From Cyanoderma ruficeps (Eukaryota; Chordata; Aves; Passeriformes; Timaliidae), in the NCBI GenBank assembly GCA_008694505.1, contig VZDJ01000116.1, positions 16,888,781 through 16,952,780 of the forward strand: a stretch of 64,000 bases of DNA, in the 5' to 3' direction. Within the stretch, counting starts at the first letter, position 1, and each line of letters starts with the position of its first letter. Made by a program: the position numbers and the translations under genes. The notes under the pieces were generated by a model that searched no databases, had not been told where the DNA came from, and saw only the letters and a program-made list of their open reading frames with translations. Shown piece after piece: positions 11,901 through 22,800 of this stretch.

Positions 11901-14900
11901 TGCCACAGCCAAGGCCAGCCTGGCTGCCACATCCCACATCTGTGTGTGGGCTCCCACCTCGCTCAGAGAAAGATCCTCAATGATGGAGATCACAGAGGAG
12001 TCGAGATAGTTCTGCATTGTCCCCAGGATCTCTTCAGCTTCTAAGATGGTTTCTGCATCCAATGATGTCAAGTTCAGGTCATCCTCCTCGAGGGAAAAGC
12101 ACTGTTGAGGAGCATGGGGAGCCAGGTAAACACTTTGCACAGCCCCACTACCAGCACTGATTTCCCTCAGCACACATGAGCTCCTGACAGCCTGTGCTGC
12201 AAACAGTGGCTGGGCACCCTCAGCACCCTAAACACGCAGGGAAAACACGTAGGACACAGCTGCAGGTCAGAAGGTGGCACAGGGCACCTTACCCCTTGCT
12301 TTCAGGAGAGTCCACTGCACAAAATACTGTGCTGCTTTCAGTCCAAGACCCTTCCAATTACCCAGGATGCCTCCACACCAAAAATTTCTGCCGGATTCAC
12401 TCTGCAGCTGCATGACTGGGACAGATGAACGGATAAAACACCAAGCTCTACCCAACATCACACACTGGTCCTGGGACACTGGGAGGGGACAGGCTAGCTC
12501 CCGCCACTTCATGGATGTCACGTGCTCCTCCAATTCCGCCTGTTGGTGCTTCAGATAAGCCCAAAACCATTGCGAAATTCATAACAAAAGTGCGGGAGTC
12601 AGCAAGAGGGGTGCAGCCAGCTGCCACTGCCGGAGCCCTACCCCAATACCTCTGCTGTGGGCTACAAGAGGACATAGTCTGTGCTTGCCATCCAGGACCA
12701 AACCAGTTTGTTACTCTTCCTCCTTCAAATTCCGAACCCCACATCCTTTCCAGTCCCCCAGCCACCTCCAGGGATGCTTGGGTAATTCTGAGAAGCTTCA
12801 AAAAATGTTTTGCACTGCACTCCAGGGCCATGCTGCAGGACAGCCTGGAAAAGCCAGATGCTGGACAAGGGCAGGGATTGCAGCCCCCAGTTGAGCAGAG
12901 CCAGAGGACATAACAGAGTAGACCAGCAGTGCAGGCGTGTGGCGGGAGACAGGATGCGAATTCCTGTTTGTAGATGGGCTTAGGCAGACAGATAATGGAG
13001 GCTGGAAAGATAAGGGCACCAAGGACAGAGCCCTGGGAGAGTACACCTCCCACCCAAAGATAGCCAGGAGCAGGCTTCAACCCATCTTCCTGCCCTTGGA
13101 GCAGCACCAGTATGGTAAGAATACAGCTGAACCTTGCAGGATGCACATCTGGTGCAGTTCACCTGTTCTTCAGGTAAGTACCACAGCTTGCATGAGGCTG
13201 TGCCCATGCAGAACAAAACGTACCTTGTCCCTAGTGAGAACCTGCCAATACTTAGAAATCCTCTTCTAGCAAGCAGTAAACTGCACCAGAGAGGCAGCAG
13301 GCATTTCATGAAAGAGGTGTTTCTAAAATACGACAGCACACAAGCCACACACCCAAATCCCTGGGCCCTGGGGTTCTTCAGAGACTTGCTCCAGTAAGAC
13401 AGAGCAGGCACCACTGCCCACAGCACACCCAGGAGCCCTGTGCAACCCCAGAACACAGGCACCCCAAGACCAGGCTGGAAATCAAAGCCAGGACACCCAC
13501 AGCAATGCCCTGAAGCTACCCATCCCAAATTCCCCCAGTCTGTGACATGACAGCCCTAAAGATCAGGAGTCTGCAGTGGTTTGGGGCTCAGCAGGCAGCT
13601 TGCCAGCCCAGACCAGCCTCTCCCAGGGCCCTCTGCCTAGAAGTGGAGCCCACCAGTGACACCAGGACACTACTCCACCCCACATGCAGACCAGGTTATG
13701 GAGCTGTTTTAGAGCAGTTTTCCTGCTCAGCATCCCAGTCCCCTCTCTGGCCGATGCTGGCTGCTGGTCAGACAGCGGCGCAGAGCCTGCTGGCAGCCCT
13801 CTATGCGCAGCCTGGCTGCCATTCCCGGCCAATCCTCACGCAGATACTGGGAGGACATCCAGGCTCACACGCCCATCCCCGGCGTGCAACCCTGAGTCAG
13901 CGGTGACGGCAGGCAGAGGCACCCGGGCCACCGAAGGAGCCAGCAGGATGGAGCATCAGCAGCCCAGGGACGCGGGGACCATCTGACCCCTGCCTTTAGA
14001 CGACAAACGGATCCGGAGGACACCCTGGGGCTGCACAGCCCTGCCCGTCTGGCCACAGGGCTGGGTCTCCCCAAAGAAAGCACGTAATAAGAGGTTTCCA
14101 GCTGTGATTAGCGCTGGACATTAGGAGGGCGGGAAGTAAAACCCTCCCACTCAAATGGCCTCTTCCTACGGCTCCTGGCCGCAGCCCGGGCAGGAGGGAG
14201 GCAGGGAGGGCGGGCAATCTCCCATGCGTTCCTCGACTCCCTTGACTCAGCGCCTTGCAACAAGGAGTCCCACAGCCGTGAGTCACCGGCCTGGGCTGTG
14301 TTCCCCCAGGACTCCCTTTGATCCACCCGGGGACGGGCACCTCCTGCAGCCCTCATCACTTGAGCATCGCTTGTGCGTCGGGGCGGGGGTATGAACCAGC
14401 CTAGCCTGCTCCAGCGTCCCTACCTTCTCTCGTCCCTACCAGAGACCCCTGTCACTCATAGCCCGGAGGGGAGGGGGGAACTCCCCACATGCCTCCTTCA
14501 CAGCTCCCTGCGTTTGCTTTACAGCAGCGCTGCAGGAAAGAGGCTCACGGGAATGTTCAAGGACAGGCTTCGGCTCTGGCCACGCTGTGCCCAAGCAACC
14601 AGTACTGCCGGGGAGAAGGGAGGATGCCCACAGCCCCAGAGTGGGCTTTGGGCAGGCGGGGTACTGGAGCTCACTGCTTGCAATCCACACAGTCTAAGCG
14701 TAGCCACCAGCTCTTCTAGCACCCACCCGGAGCAGGTACACTGCGCTCCCTGCTCCGGTCCGCGGAAGGGACAACAGAGGCCTCCGCAGGCTGCTGGTGA
14801 CACGTGTGCCCGGCGTGCTGCGGCTACGCCCCGAGCACAGGGCGGCCATGGTCCCTGCCTGGCTGCCAAGGCTGCTCTTAGAGCACCGGAGCTACCGGCA

Positions 14901-16035
14901 AGGGCGCGGGGTGACCCGCGGCTCCGCCCGGCCACTACGGCACAGCCAGAGGATGCTCCGTGGATTCCTCTGCTGCTTTCGGAAAACATCAGGCGGGAAC
15001 ACACCTCTCTTCCCTCATATGCAGCCCATTCTGCTCGCGTCGGGGAGGGGCGAGACAGGGTCGGCGTCCCCCTGCCCGAGGTCGGGATGGGGGGGGTCGG
15101 TCTTCCCCGCAGCCCCACAGAACCCTGGCGGAGGCAGAAGCCTAGGGCTTCCCCCAAAAAATCCCGACAAACGCACAACGCAGGTGCCCCCACGTCTCCT
15201 CCTGGGGTGCTGCATCCCCGCGCTCCCAGTCCAGACAGCAGGGCACTCGCACCCAGCCCAGCCCCGACAGGGGCCCAGCGAGGCCGGTGACAACGACAGC
15301 GCCGCGCCCCACACCTGCCCCGGCGCGGGAGCCTCTTGTTAAGGGATAAAGCCCCGCTTCCCGTGGATAAACTCTCGGCACGGCTCGGGGAACCTCCCTC
15401 CCGGCCCGTGCCACGTTCTTGCACGCAGAGCTCCTGCCACCGAAACCGGCGGGTGTCGGTGTCCCAAACCGCGACAGCCCCAGCTCCCCGCGGTCGCAGG
15501 TGGCAGAGAGCGGCGCCGGGATGGAGGGAACGCGGGGGAATGGCGCGAGCGGCATTCCACCGTTCCCCATTACCCAAGGCCGGGGTCTCCCGCGGGGGAC
15601 ACCAAAGCACCCGTCCCGCCGGGTCCCGTGGCCGTGGTGCAGCCCCTCCCCAGACCCATAATCTCCCCGCGCGGACACCCCACCCCGGCGGGAGAGCTCC
15701 GGGCACCTCATTCCCGCACCCATAGAAAGCATGCCCCACTCTGGGACCAGCGCAGCCGCCGCCGACCCGCGCTGCGCCCGCGGCCGCCGCTGGTGCGGCG
15801 GGCCCGCTCCCGGCACACGTGGTGCTGCCGCCGCGGGAGCCGCCCCGGCCTCCACGTGTCACGGCGCGGCCCGCCGCACCCCGCCGCCCCTTACCTGCAG
15901 GGGGCTGCCGGCGCGGAAAGGCGGCTCGTACAGGGCTCCACCGCTCGCCAGGCCCCGCGGAGCGGCCGCGGCGGCAGCGGCACCGGCCCCAGCCCCGTTG
16001 GCGGCGGGCACCGCTCCGCCCCGCCGCGCCGCCAT
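2939..16035 (-). CDS. PPRC1: PPRC1 (PGC-1-related coactivator), 14 coding exons
   Basis: Nuclear coactivator of the PGC-1 family that works with NRF-1, GABP and HCF-1 on respiratory-chain and growth-induced genes. Coding exons in transcript order: 15895-16035, 11958-12101, 11661-11816, 11156-11269, 8052-10794, 7589-7642, 7149-7209, 6714-6799, 5766-6558, 4171-4344, 3941-4004, 3617-3738, 3343-3494, 2939-3042. All junctions are GT-AG and phases agree through to the TAG, giving 1,635 residues (human about 1,664). Seen in order: Met-Ala-Ala start with an Ala tract, acidic activation region (about 48-147), proline-rich centre (about 720-860), LSSLL coactivator motif (about 1106-1110), DHDY host-cell-factor-binding tetrapeptide (about 1240), Ser/Arg region (about 1390-1490), and one RRM (about 1513-1590) with a conserved FDSLDFDTLL tail. 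The gene is head-to-head with LDB1. Exon joins are inferred, not cDNA-tested. Confidence 0.97.
3343..3738 (-). CDS. PPRC1: PPRC1 exons 12-13: RNA recognition motif
   Basis: Exons 3617-3738 and 3343-3494 encode the RRM. RNP2 is visible as VVFIGK at the start of exon 12 and RNP1 as SYGFVTYRY at the start of exon 13; the intron splits the two. The following stretch, EQPFDLCFGGRRQFC, is the most conserved part of PGC-1-family RRMs. This domain couples PGC-1 proteins to RNA processing. Confidence 0.95.
4171..6558 (-). CDS. PPRC1: PPRC1 exons 9-10: HCF-1 motif and RS region
   Basis: Exon 9 (5766-6558) begins with the conserved LTPPATPPHQLWKPL block, then the DHDY tetrapeptide, then WNVKHHRDITIKP. 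It ends in a long serine run leading into Ser-Arg dipeptides and KRWRR. Exon 10 (4171-4344) continues with SRSTSRSQSRSPSPRRR. Together they form the RS segment typical of PGC-1 and PRC. Confidence 0.93.
8052..10794 (-). CDS. PPRC1: PPRC1 exon 5: 2.7-kb central exon
   Basis: This 2,743-nt exon encodes about 914 residues, more than half of the protein. A conserved block LSELVKSMHPYCLP lies near its start (about residues 281-296) after a glutamate run. Then come a basic RARKSRKKK stretch, a LSLHEYRIRML block, an IPCLVSP block and the proline-rich centre. The end reads DIVQAFISEIG and joins exon 6 (GIEATDLSSLLEQFEKSE). Most of the exon is low-complexity Pro/Ala/Gln/Glu and probably disordered. 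Confidence 0.95.
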
Positions 16036-16480
16036 CTTGGCGCCTCTGCTCCCAGCGCGGCCACTGCCGAGCGCGCCACGTGACCACTACCCACCCCGCA
16101 CTACAGCTCCCGGCGGACCCCGCACCACCCCGCCCGCGCGCGGCACGCCGGGAGCGCACCCTTTCGCCGCCGGCCGCGCGCCGAGAGGCGGGCACCAGCC
16201 TGAGGGGGACGCCCCGCCTCGGTAGCGCGGGCGGCCATCTTGAGGGCGGGCAGACCCTCAGGCTTCACCGCCATCGTTGCGGCGGGCGGTGATGAGGAGG
16301 CTCGGCCCAGCCCCGCGGAGGGGCGGTGTGGGCGGGACTGGCGGGAAGCGCCCCCTGGGGGCGGGGCAGGCGCGCATTTTCCCGCGGCGCCAGGGGCCCG
16401 CCCCACCGGCTCCGGCACACACGTGTGCGGGGCCGACCGGCGTGTCCCCGCACTTCCCGGAAAGCAGGAGCAGAGCTGCT
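14860..16480 (-). promoter_or_regulatory. PPRC1: PPRC1 promoter CpG island
   Basis: Dense CpG surrounds the PPRC1 start codon. The start is embedded in a YY1-type element (GCCGCCATCTTGG on the plus strand, 16,030-16,042; ATG at 16,035-16,033), and a second GCCATCTTG lies at about 16,233. Upstream of the gene are a CACGTGAC E-box (16,077) and a ZNF143-like ACTACAGCTCCC (16,100). I see no TATA box. No transcription start data are available, so the exact promoter is inferred. Confidence 0.75.
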
Positions 16481-16499
16481 GTGGGCGCAGTGGCTCGCC

Positions 16500-19020
16500 A
16501 TCCCCTGGCTGTGAGCCTTCCCTGTGCCTGAAGTGCCTGTGTAGCACTATCATGGTGCTCCTTTGAGCCGAACCTCGTGTGGGACTGGTGGTGACACGCA
16601 CACGTAGCGGGCACAGGGAGGATGAAAAGAAAACTATCGGGTGTGAAAGGAGGGATGGGCACCATGAGCTGTCGTGCAGCTTCCTGACATGGCAACAGGG
16701 CAGGGCACCCGCGTCACTGCTTGTGCCTAGGCTCGTGCTGCTCTCCAAAGCTGGCACACAGAAAATCACCTGGAAAATGTGAGGGGGCCAAACTCGGCTC
16801 ACTGGACACAGTTGCTGTCCAGCTTGGCTCCCCAGAAAGGCAAGGGATGTCGGTGTGTGCAGGCACTTGGCCTGGCCCTGTTTGGTACCCTCTGCTCAGG
16901 AAGCCCAGAGTCCCTTCAGGTGCTCTCACTTCCTGTGCCTCTTCTTCTGGCTCCCAGATGGACTGTAGGATCATCTCATGGAGTTCAGGGATGTGCTTAC
17001 ACCAGCACAGGTGAAGTGTGGACATGTCACTGGAGCTCTGCAGTGCATGATTTGCCTCACGGCGGGGGGTAACTGTCCCGGCCTCAATGTCAGTCCCTGG
17101 AGCACAGACCTGCCCAGGCCAGATTCCCTTGGGGATCCACAGGATAGAGCTGCTTTTCTCGGCCTTGCGTGCCTGGTCGTTGGGCTGAGCTATGTCTGAC
17201 ACAAGGAGCCTCATCCTGCTCTCCTTCCTTCCACCCCTGCCACAAGGGACTTTCAAACGTGATCACTGGTCTTATGTCACCTCCTGCCTCTCAGGGGCTG
17301 CTCCTCCCTAGCCACAAACAGGCTCTCTGTCCAGGGGAGCTGCTCCCCTCCACCTCTTCATCCACAGAGCCCATAGCGCCTCTCACCGACAATTGTATCT
17401 AGCTAAAACACTGAGCAGCAGGGGGGTGGCTGTGTCCTTCTCCAGGGCCATGGATCCATGTCTGAATGCTGCAGAGCACACACGTTGCAATGGGTGAATG
17501 TGAGCATGCCTCTGGGGTGTGGGGGATTTTGCTGGATGTAACAGGCTCCTCAGGCCAGCTCATGCCTCTGGTACTGCAGAGGAAGCTGGGGAGGCTGGGC
17601 AAGTGCTCCAGGATCTCTGCAGCCCAGGTGTGGTTGCCCCTCTGAAGAGCACTTCGCTTCCTCTGAGCTCAACACATCTAAAGCAAGGAACAAGTCAGTT
17701 TTGAAATGTCCATGTCTCTCTCCATTGACCTGAAGAGAAGCTGCCCATAACCTGCTGACAGGGATGTGGAGCAATGTTCTCCTTGGAGCCCTGCAGCTTT
17801 CCTTCTCCTGCTCTGCACCCTCCTTTCCTGTCATGTCCTCTCCCTGGGGCACATCCAGGGCATGCAATGACTTGCCTAATCCCTCTGTGCCTGTGTGTGG
17901 CAGGACCCTGCGGCACAACAAGGCTGATCTCTGACAGAGCAAGCCTAACCTGGTGTGTAGAGTGGGACCTGTAAAGTGGGACCATATTCCTTGCACATAG
18001 GGTCCCGGGAGTGTCACCATAGGGAATCCCACCTGCGGTTACCTCCCTCTCCCAGTACAATCCTCAGCAGGGATGCACTCCTGGCACAGGGCGACCCAGG
18101 CATTCCTGCTGGTTTACAAGCAAAACAAACAACAGCTAGAAAGGAAAATGCACATTCTACATCCCTGGCTCCCCTCCCTTCTCTCTCTCTGTTGCGACCA
18201 CTCCCTGGCCAGGCACAGCCAGATGCTGCTCAGGGTCGTCCAATTTCAGCCTGTGCAGCACCCAGGGTGGGCAGCTTGCTCAGGGCTAATACGCCACAGC
18301 CTGCAAAGGAGAGCTCGAAAACCTGTGTAGCGCTTAAAGGACACTTCACTCAGTAAAGAGGAATGTGAATCCCACCCAGGCAGGAGAAGATGGGGTGGAG
18401 TTGGCCCTTCAGAGAGAAGGGAGGGCTTTGGCTTCCCGGAGCAGTTTGCTCAGCCCAGAACGTTGCTCCCATCTCGAGGCTGGGGCTGCATCTTGTCAAG
18501 GCAGCAGGACAGTGCTTGCCTTTGCAGACTGGGCTCTAGCCCCACAGCCAATGTGCAGGAGCAGAGCTGCGTGGGGCTGGGACAGGATCCGTGGTGAGAT
18601 CCTCTGGGGTGGGTGTCCCCCAGGGAGACCCTGTCCGTATGGCACTCTGCTCCTTCTGCCCTGCCATCTCTCTGGCCCCCGGCCTCACCCGGGATGCTGT
18701 CACATCCCTCCGGCACAGGGTGCAGCACAGACCAGAGCAGCTCCCGGCCTCCTGCCTAGCAGCCTCTGCCATGCTCGCACAAGGCACAGCAAACGTCGGT
18801 CACGATGTCCCTGATTGTGCAAAGCGCTTCTGCAAACCCCCTTCCTTCCTGCCCCCCCCGGCCCCTTCCCTCCCACCTACAACCTCCACAGTGCTGTGTT
18901 CTACTCGTGCCCCGGGGCTCGGAGACTGGCATGGTCCCAAAAAGCACAAGCCTTAAGTAGCCTCCTCCATGCTGCACAGTCGTGGCGTCCTCTGCTCGTC
19001 CCCACAGCCTCCCAGGTGGA
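16500..19020. other. Intergenic region between PPRC1 and LDB1
   Basis: Moderately GC-rich sequence with no credible exon on either strand and no recognised repeat family. It separates the divergent PPRC1 and LDB1 promoter islands by about 2.5 kb. Confidence 0.6.
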
Positions 19021-19727
19021 AACCCCAACAAGCCGCCCTGAGACACCCGGGGCACTCATCGGCCGCCCCGGGCGTAGGTCCCTGAGCACTCGTCCCTCCA
19101 GTCGGGTCTCTCTCACCGCCAGGGAAGAGCAGCCCCGGCCGCGGGGGGGGGGAGGCGGGATGGAAGCCTCAGCCCTGCGCCGCCCCCGGGAGCCCCCGCA
19201 GCCCTCAGAACCCTCACCCACCCACGGGGGTCGGGGAAGAGCGCTCCCCCTGCTCCCATGGCTGCAAACCCCAGGGCGCAGCACCGAGAGCCTCCTCGGA
19301 GCGGAGGGGGGACCCCTCGTCCTTCGCTTCATGTCCTCCCTCACGGACCCCCCCGCCACGCCGGAATCTCCCCGCCCCTCACGGTGACTGGAGAGGGGGT
19401 CGCGGGGGGGGCGCGTGCGTGCCCGGCAGTGGCGGCAGCGACGATTCGGGGGGGCGCGCACGCACGCAACACGCACGCGCTCGCGGCGGGGGGGGAGAAA
19501 ACGGGAGGCCTGGCGCACGCGCAGAGGCGCCCCCACCCGCCCGCCGCCGGCGCAGCCGCCCCCGCTCCCGCTCCACCGCCGCGGCCCCCGCCCCGACCGC
19601 CCCCGCCGCCGCTGCTCCTGCTGCCGCTGCCGCCGCTGCTCCGCCGGTTCGCGGCGCGCCCGCCCGCCCGCCTCTGGCCGCGGCGCTACCCGCCGCCCGC
19701 CGCGCCGGAGTCCGCGGCGCGCCGCCC

Positions 19728-19787
19728 ATGCGAGACCCCCGCGGCCCGGGCAGCGCGCAGCGACCCCCGGCCGGGCCAGGCATGTGA
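19728..19787 (+). CDS. Upstream ORF in the LDB1 5'UTR (19 codons)
   Basis: An ATG at 19,728 opens a 19-codon frame whose TGA (19,785-19,787) ends two bases before the LDB1 ATG. The last sense codon is itself an ATG, so ATGTGA at 19,782-19,787 is a start-stop element. The first uATG has a poor context (C at -3, C at +4); the second has G at -3. The ORF is seen directly; any regulatory role is inference. Confidence 0.55.
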   Translation: MRDPRGPGSAQRPPAGPGM

Positions 19788-19789
19788 AG

Positions 19790-19814
19790 ATGTCAGTGGG
19801 CTGTGCATGCCCTG
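19790..19814 (+). CDS. LDB1: LDB1 exon 1 (long isoform N-terminus)
   Basis: Encodes MSVGCACP plus the first base of Gly, followed by a canonical GTGAGT donor. It joins in phase with exon 2 at 39,139, giving MSVGCACPGCSSKSFKLYS, the known N-terminus of the long LDB1 isoform. At 25 coding bases it would be missed by ORF scanning. Confidence 0.95.
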
Positions 19815-22800
19815 GTGAGTGGCGCGGCGGCGGGGCGAGGGGCGGGGGCGGCCCCTGCGGCTGGGGTCCCCGCGGCATCGGGGCTGGGTGGGGAGCTGGG
19901 GGCCACTTACGGGGTGGGGGCCCCAGTGGTGTCGGGGTCTGGCTGTGGTGCTGGGGTCCCATGGTGTTGGTTTTGGGGTCCTGCTGTGGAGCTGGATCTC
20001 CTAAGAATAGGCTCTGGGGTCCGGCTGTGAGCTGGGGTCGCATGGCGTTGGGGTCCAGCTGTGGGGCTCAGTCTCCTAAGAATGGGCGCTGGGGTCCGGC
20101 TGTGGGGTTGGGGTCCCCACTGCATTGATGCTGCTGTCCTGCTTTGGGGCTGGCATCTCCAGCTACAGGACTGGGGTCTCTATGGCATTATTGCTTGGTG
20201 TCTCCATGGTATTGGGGTCTCCATGGCATTGGTGTTGGGGTCTCCATGGCACTGGTGCTTGGTGTCTCCATAGCATTAATTCTGGGGTCTTTAAGGCAGT
20301 GGTGCTGGAGTCCAGCTACGGGGATGATTCTCCATGGTATTGCTCCCTGGGACTGCATGGCATTGGTGCTGGGATCTGGCTAAGGGGCTGAGTTCTTCAC
20401 GGCGTTGGTGAAGACAGCTGGGGTCTCCATGACATTGGTGCTGGCATCTGGCATTGGTGCTGGGGTCTCCGTGGTATTGGTGCTGGGGTTTGGTTATGGG
20501 GCTGCGTTCCTGGGGCATGGCTTCTGGGAGCTGACTACAACACAGGGGACTTTTCAGTGTAGTTGCTGAGGTTTGGCCATAGTGCTGGTGCTGGGGATAA
20601 GCTGTGGGTGTCAGCAAGATGTGGGGACTGGAGTCCTTGTCACTATGGTGTGGCTATCGTGTCCAGCCATGGGATGGGGTCCCCATGGTGTATGAGCTGT
20701 TGAAATCTGGCTGAAGGGCTGGAGTTCCTAGAGCATGGACGCTCAGGTCTGACTGTGGGATTGGAACCCCATGGTAGGAGTCCTGGAGTCTGGCTTTGAG
20801 GCTGGAACCCTGTGGCATGGGTGCTGGGATGTGGTTGTGCAGGCTAGGACTCCGTGGCATGGGTGTTGGGGTTTCTATGGCATGGGTGCTGAGATCTGTC
20901 AGACTAAGAGATCTGAGACCCAAGAGCACGTGGATGCTGGTACCAGCCTGGATCTGGGACCCCACAGGCAGAGTGCTGCAGTGGCATTGGGCAGGCGTTC
21001 AGGTGGCACTGTGAAGCGTGACCCCAAAGTGCCCCTGTGGCCAGGGCAATGGATCTGTGTGGTGCCACAGCTCCCTGTGTGGGTGTGAGGCAGTGTCCCT
21101 GCAGAGGTTTGGTAATGCTGCTGGTGGACATGGATGCTGTATGGCCCCCCACCATGGCCGCTGTGAGGTGTCTGCTGGAGAGCTTCTTCCTGGTTCTGGA
21201 GCCTGCAGGCTAGCAAGGCTGCAGGACTACATAGGAGGTGTGATGAGTTGGTGAGATCTCAGCACCTGAGAGGGTGCTGCCGCAGGGATACTCATCTGCA
21301 CACCTGGGCTTGGGGGCAGGTTTGGGGCAGCTGGCCTGGCTGCATTGCCTGCTGCTGTATGCAGAACGTTGCTGTGCCAGGAGGTCTCGGAGGGCTGCTG
21401 GAACCTTGTTCAGCACCAGGTCCCCATGGTGCTGGCCAGCAGATGGGGAGCCAAGTTTGGGGGGCTTTGGGGAGGGGGTTCTGCCATTTCCCTGGGCATC
21501 TGGCACATGGGGTCCCTGTGGGGGGACAGCAGGGACGCTCCTCGGCTCAGCTCTCGTGGCAGCATCCCTGTGGTCCCAAGAGAGCCTCCTGCCAGGCCAG
21601 AACTCCATGCTGGGGGGAGTGCTGGAGGCAGTGGGGTGCTGTGACAGCACACGGTCCCCGTGTCTCCCCCGGAGCCACTTCTGCCGAAGGGTTTGCAGAT
21701 GAATAATCGGGGTGGGGAAGGGGTGCCCCTGCGCGGCGGCCCCCCGCCCCTGCGCTGCCTGCGCCTCGCCGCCGTGTTTCTATGAAGGCAGGCGGCCCCT
21801 TCCCCCATCCTCCTCCTCCTCCATCTCCCACTGGAAGCTGCCAGAGCGCTGCTTCCTCAAGCAGAAAGTCACGTGAACCTCCCTGCGAGCCAGGCCGAGC
21901 AACCACAGCACCCGCCCCGCAGGCACCCCGCACCGGGGGCACGACACCCCTCCCGACACCCCCAGCCTTGGCGGGGGTCCCGCCTCGGCCGGGCGAAGGC
22001 CTTGGGATGGCCAACGGTGGGGCCCCGTCGTATTTCCCGGGAGCTGGCCCCACGCCACTGGGAATGTCATCGGCATGTTGATGGGCGCAAAGAGGGGGGT
22101 CCTCTCTCGGTGCGGTGATGTGGAGCCGTGGGGTCACCCCTCACCTGGGACTATCCCTGTGGATAGCTTCATGTGGTGTGTCCCCTCCACGCCGTCCCTC
22201 CCGCTGCCCCGGGGCAGGGAGGACACGAGGCAGCCGTGCAATGTTCGTGTGCCCCCCGCCTCTTCCCCCGCTCCCCCGCCGGGGCTGGGTGGCACATCCA
22301 GAGCCTGCGCCCCCCTCCCCCTTCCCCTCCCCGGACTGTTTATCGGAATATAGAAAAAACAAGCTCTGCCGCTGGCCTCCCGCCAGCCAGAAACATTTAA
22401 TGAGCCGCTCTGCCCAGGCTGCTCTTCAGGGCTGCATTAACTTGGAGGAGTTTCCTGCTTGGGAGCTGCTGCCGCGGGGGGGGGGGTTGACTGCCCCCCT
22501 TCCAAGTTGTACCCTCTCAGAGGGATGATGTACTCCTTGCCATCCCTGGGGGTGCATCCTGCCCCACGGCAGCTTCTCTCGTACCCCTCCAGAAATGTTT
22601 TCCTGCTCCTTTCTTCCCCTCCACAAGAGCTTTGGAGCAGGGAGGCTGCTCAGCTGGGGAACCTGATGCACTCCTGTGCCCGAGGATGGTGGGGAGCTGC
22701 TGGGGCCAGTGGAAGGCTGAGGGGGGCTTTGCCCCTTACCTCAGTTGTGGAGAGGTGAGCAGCAAGAGCCTAATGGGCTCAAGAGTGGAGGTGGCAGAGG

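Larger units (their letters stand above)
19030..19960 (+). promoter_or_regulatory. LDB1: LDB1 promoter CpG island and 5'UTR
   Basis: Very CpG-rich with G and C homopolymers, ending just after the first coding exon. It must contain the 5'UTR of the long LDB1 transcript, since the ATG is at 19,790 and the donor at 19,815. GC-box-like tracts are abundant and no TATA box is seen. The exact start site is not determinable from sequence. Confidence 0.75.

Noticed and set aside
12980..13020. Two GATAA words in PPRC1 intron 1 (AGATAATGG and AGATAAGGG)
   Set aside because: Two short motifs about 30 bases apart are expected by chance at this scale; no E-box at the right spacing.
14373..15290. 305-codon plus-strand frame in PPRC1 intron 1
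   Set aside because: Opposite-strand frame in GC-rich intron; no conserved segments.
14519..16195. 558-codon minus-strand frame over the PPRC1 promoter
   Set aside because: It runs through a CpG island where stops are rare, is Arg/Gly/Ala-rich, and overlaps the true PPRC1 exon 1 in another frame.
18901..20043. 380-codon minus-strand frame over LDB1 exon 1
   Set aside because: Low-complexity Pro/Arg/Gly translation antisense to the LDB1 CpG island and minisatellite; no domain and no splice logic.
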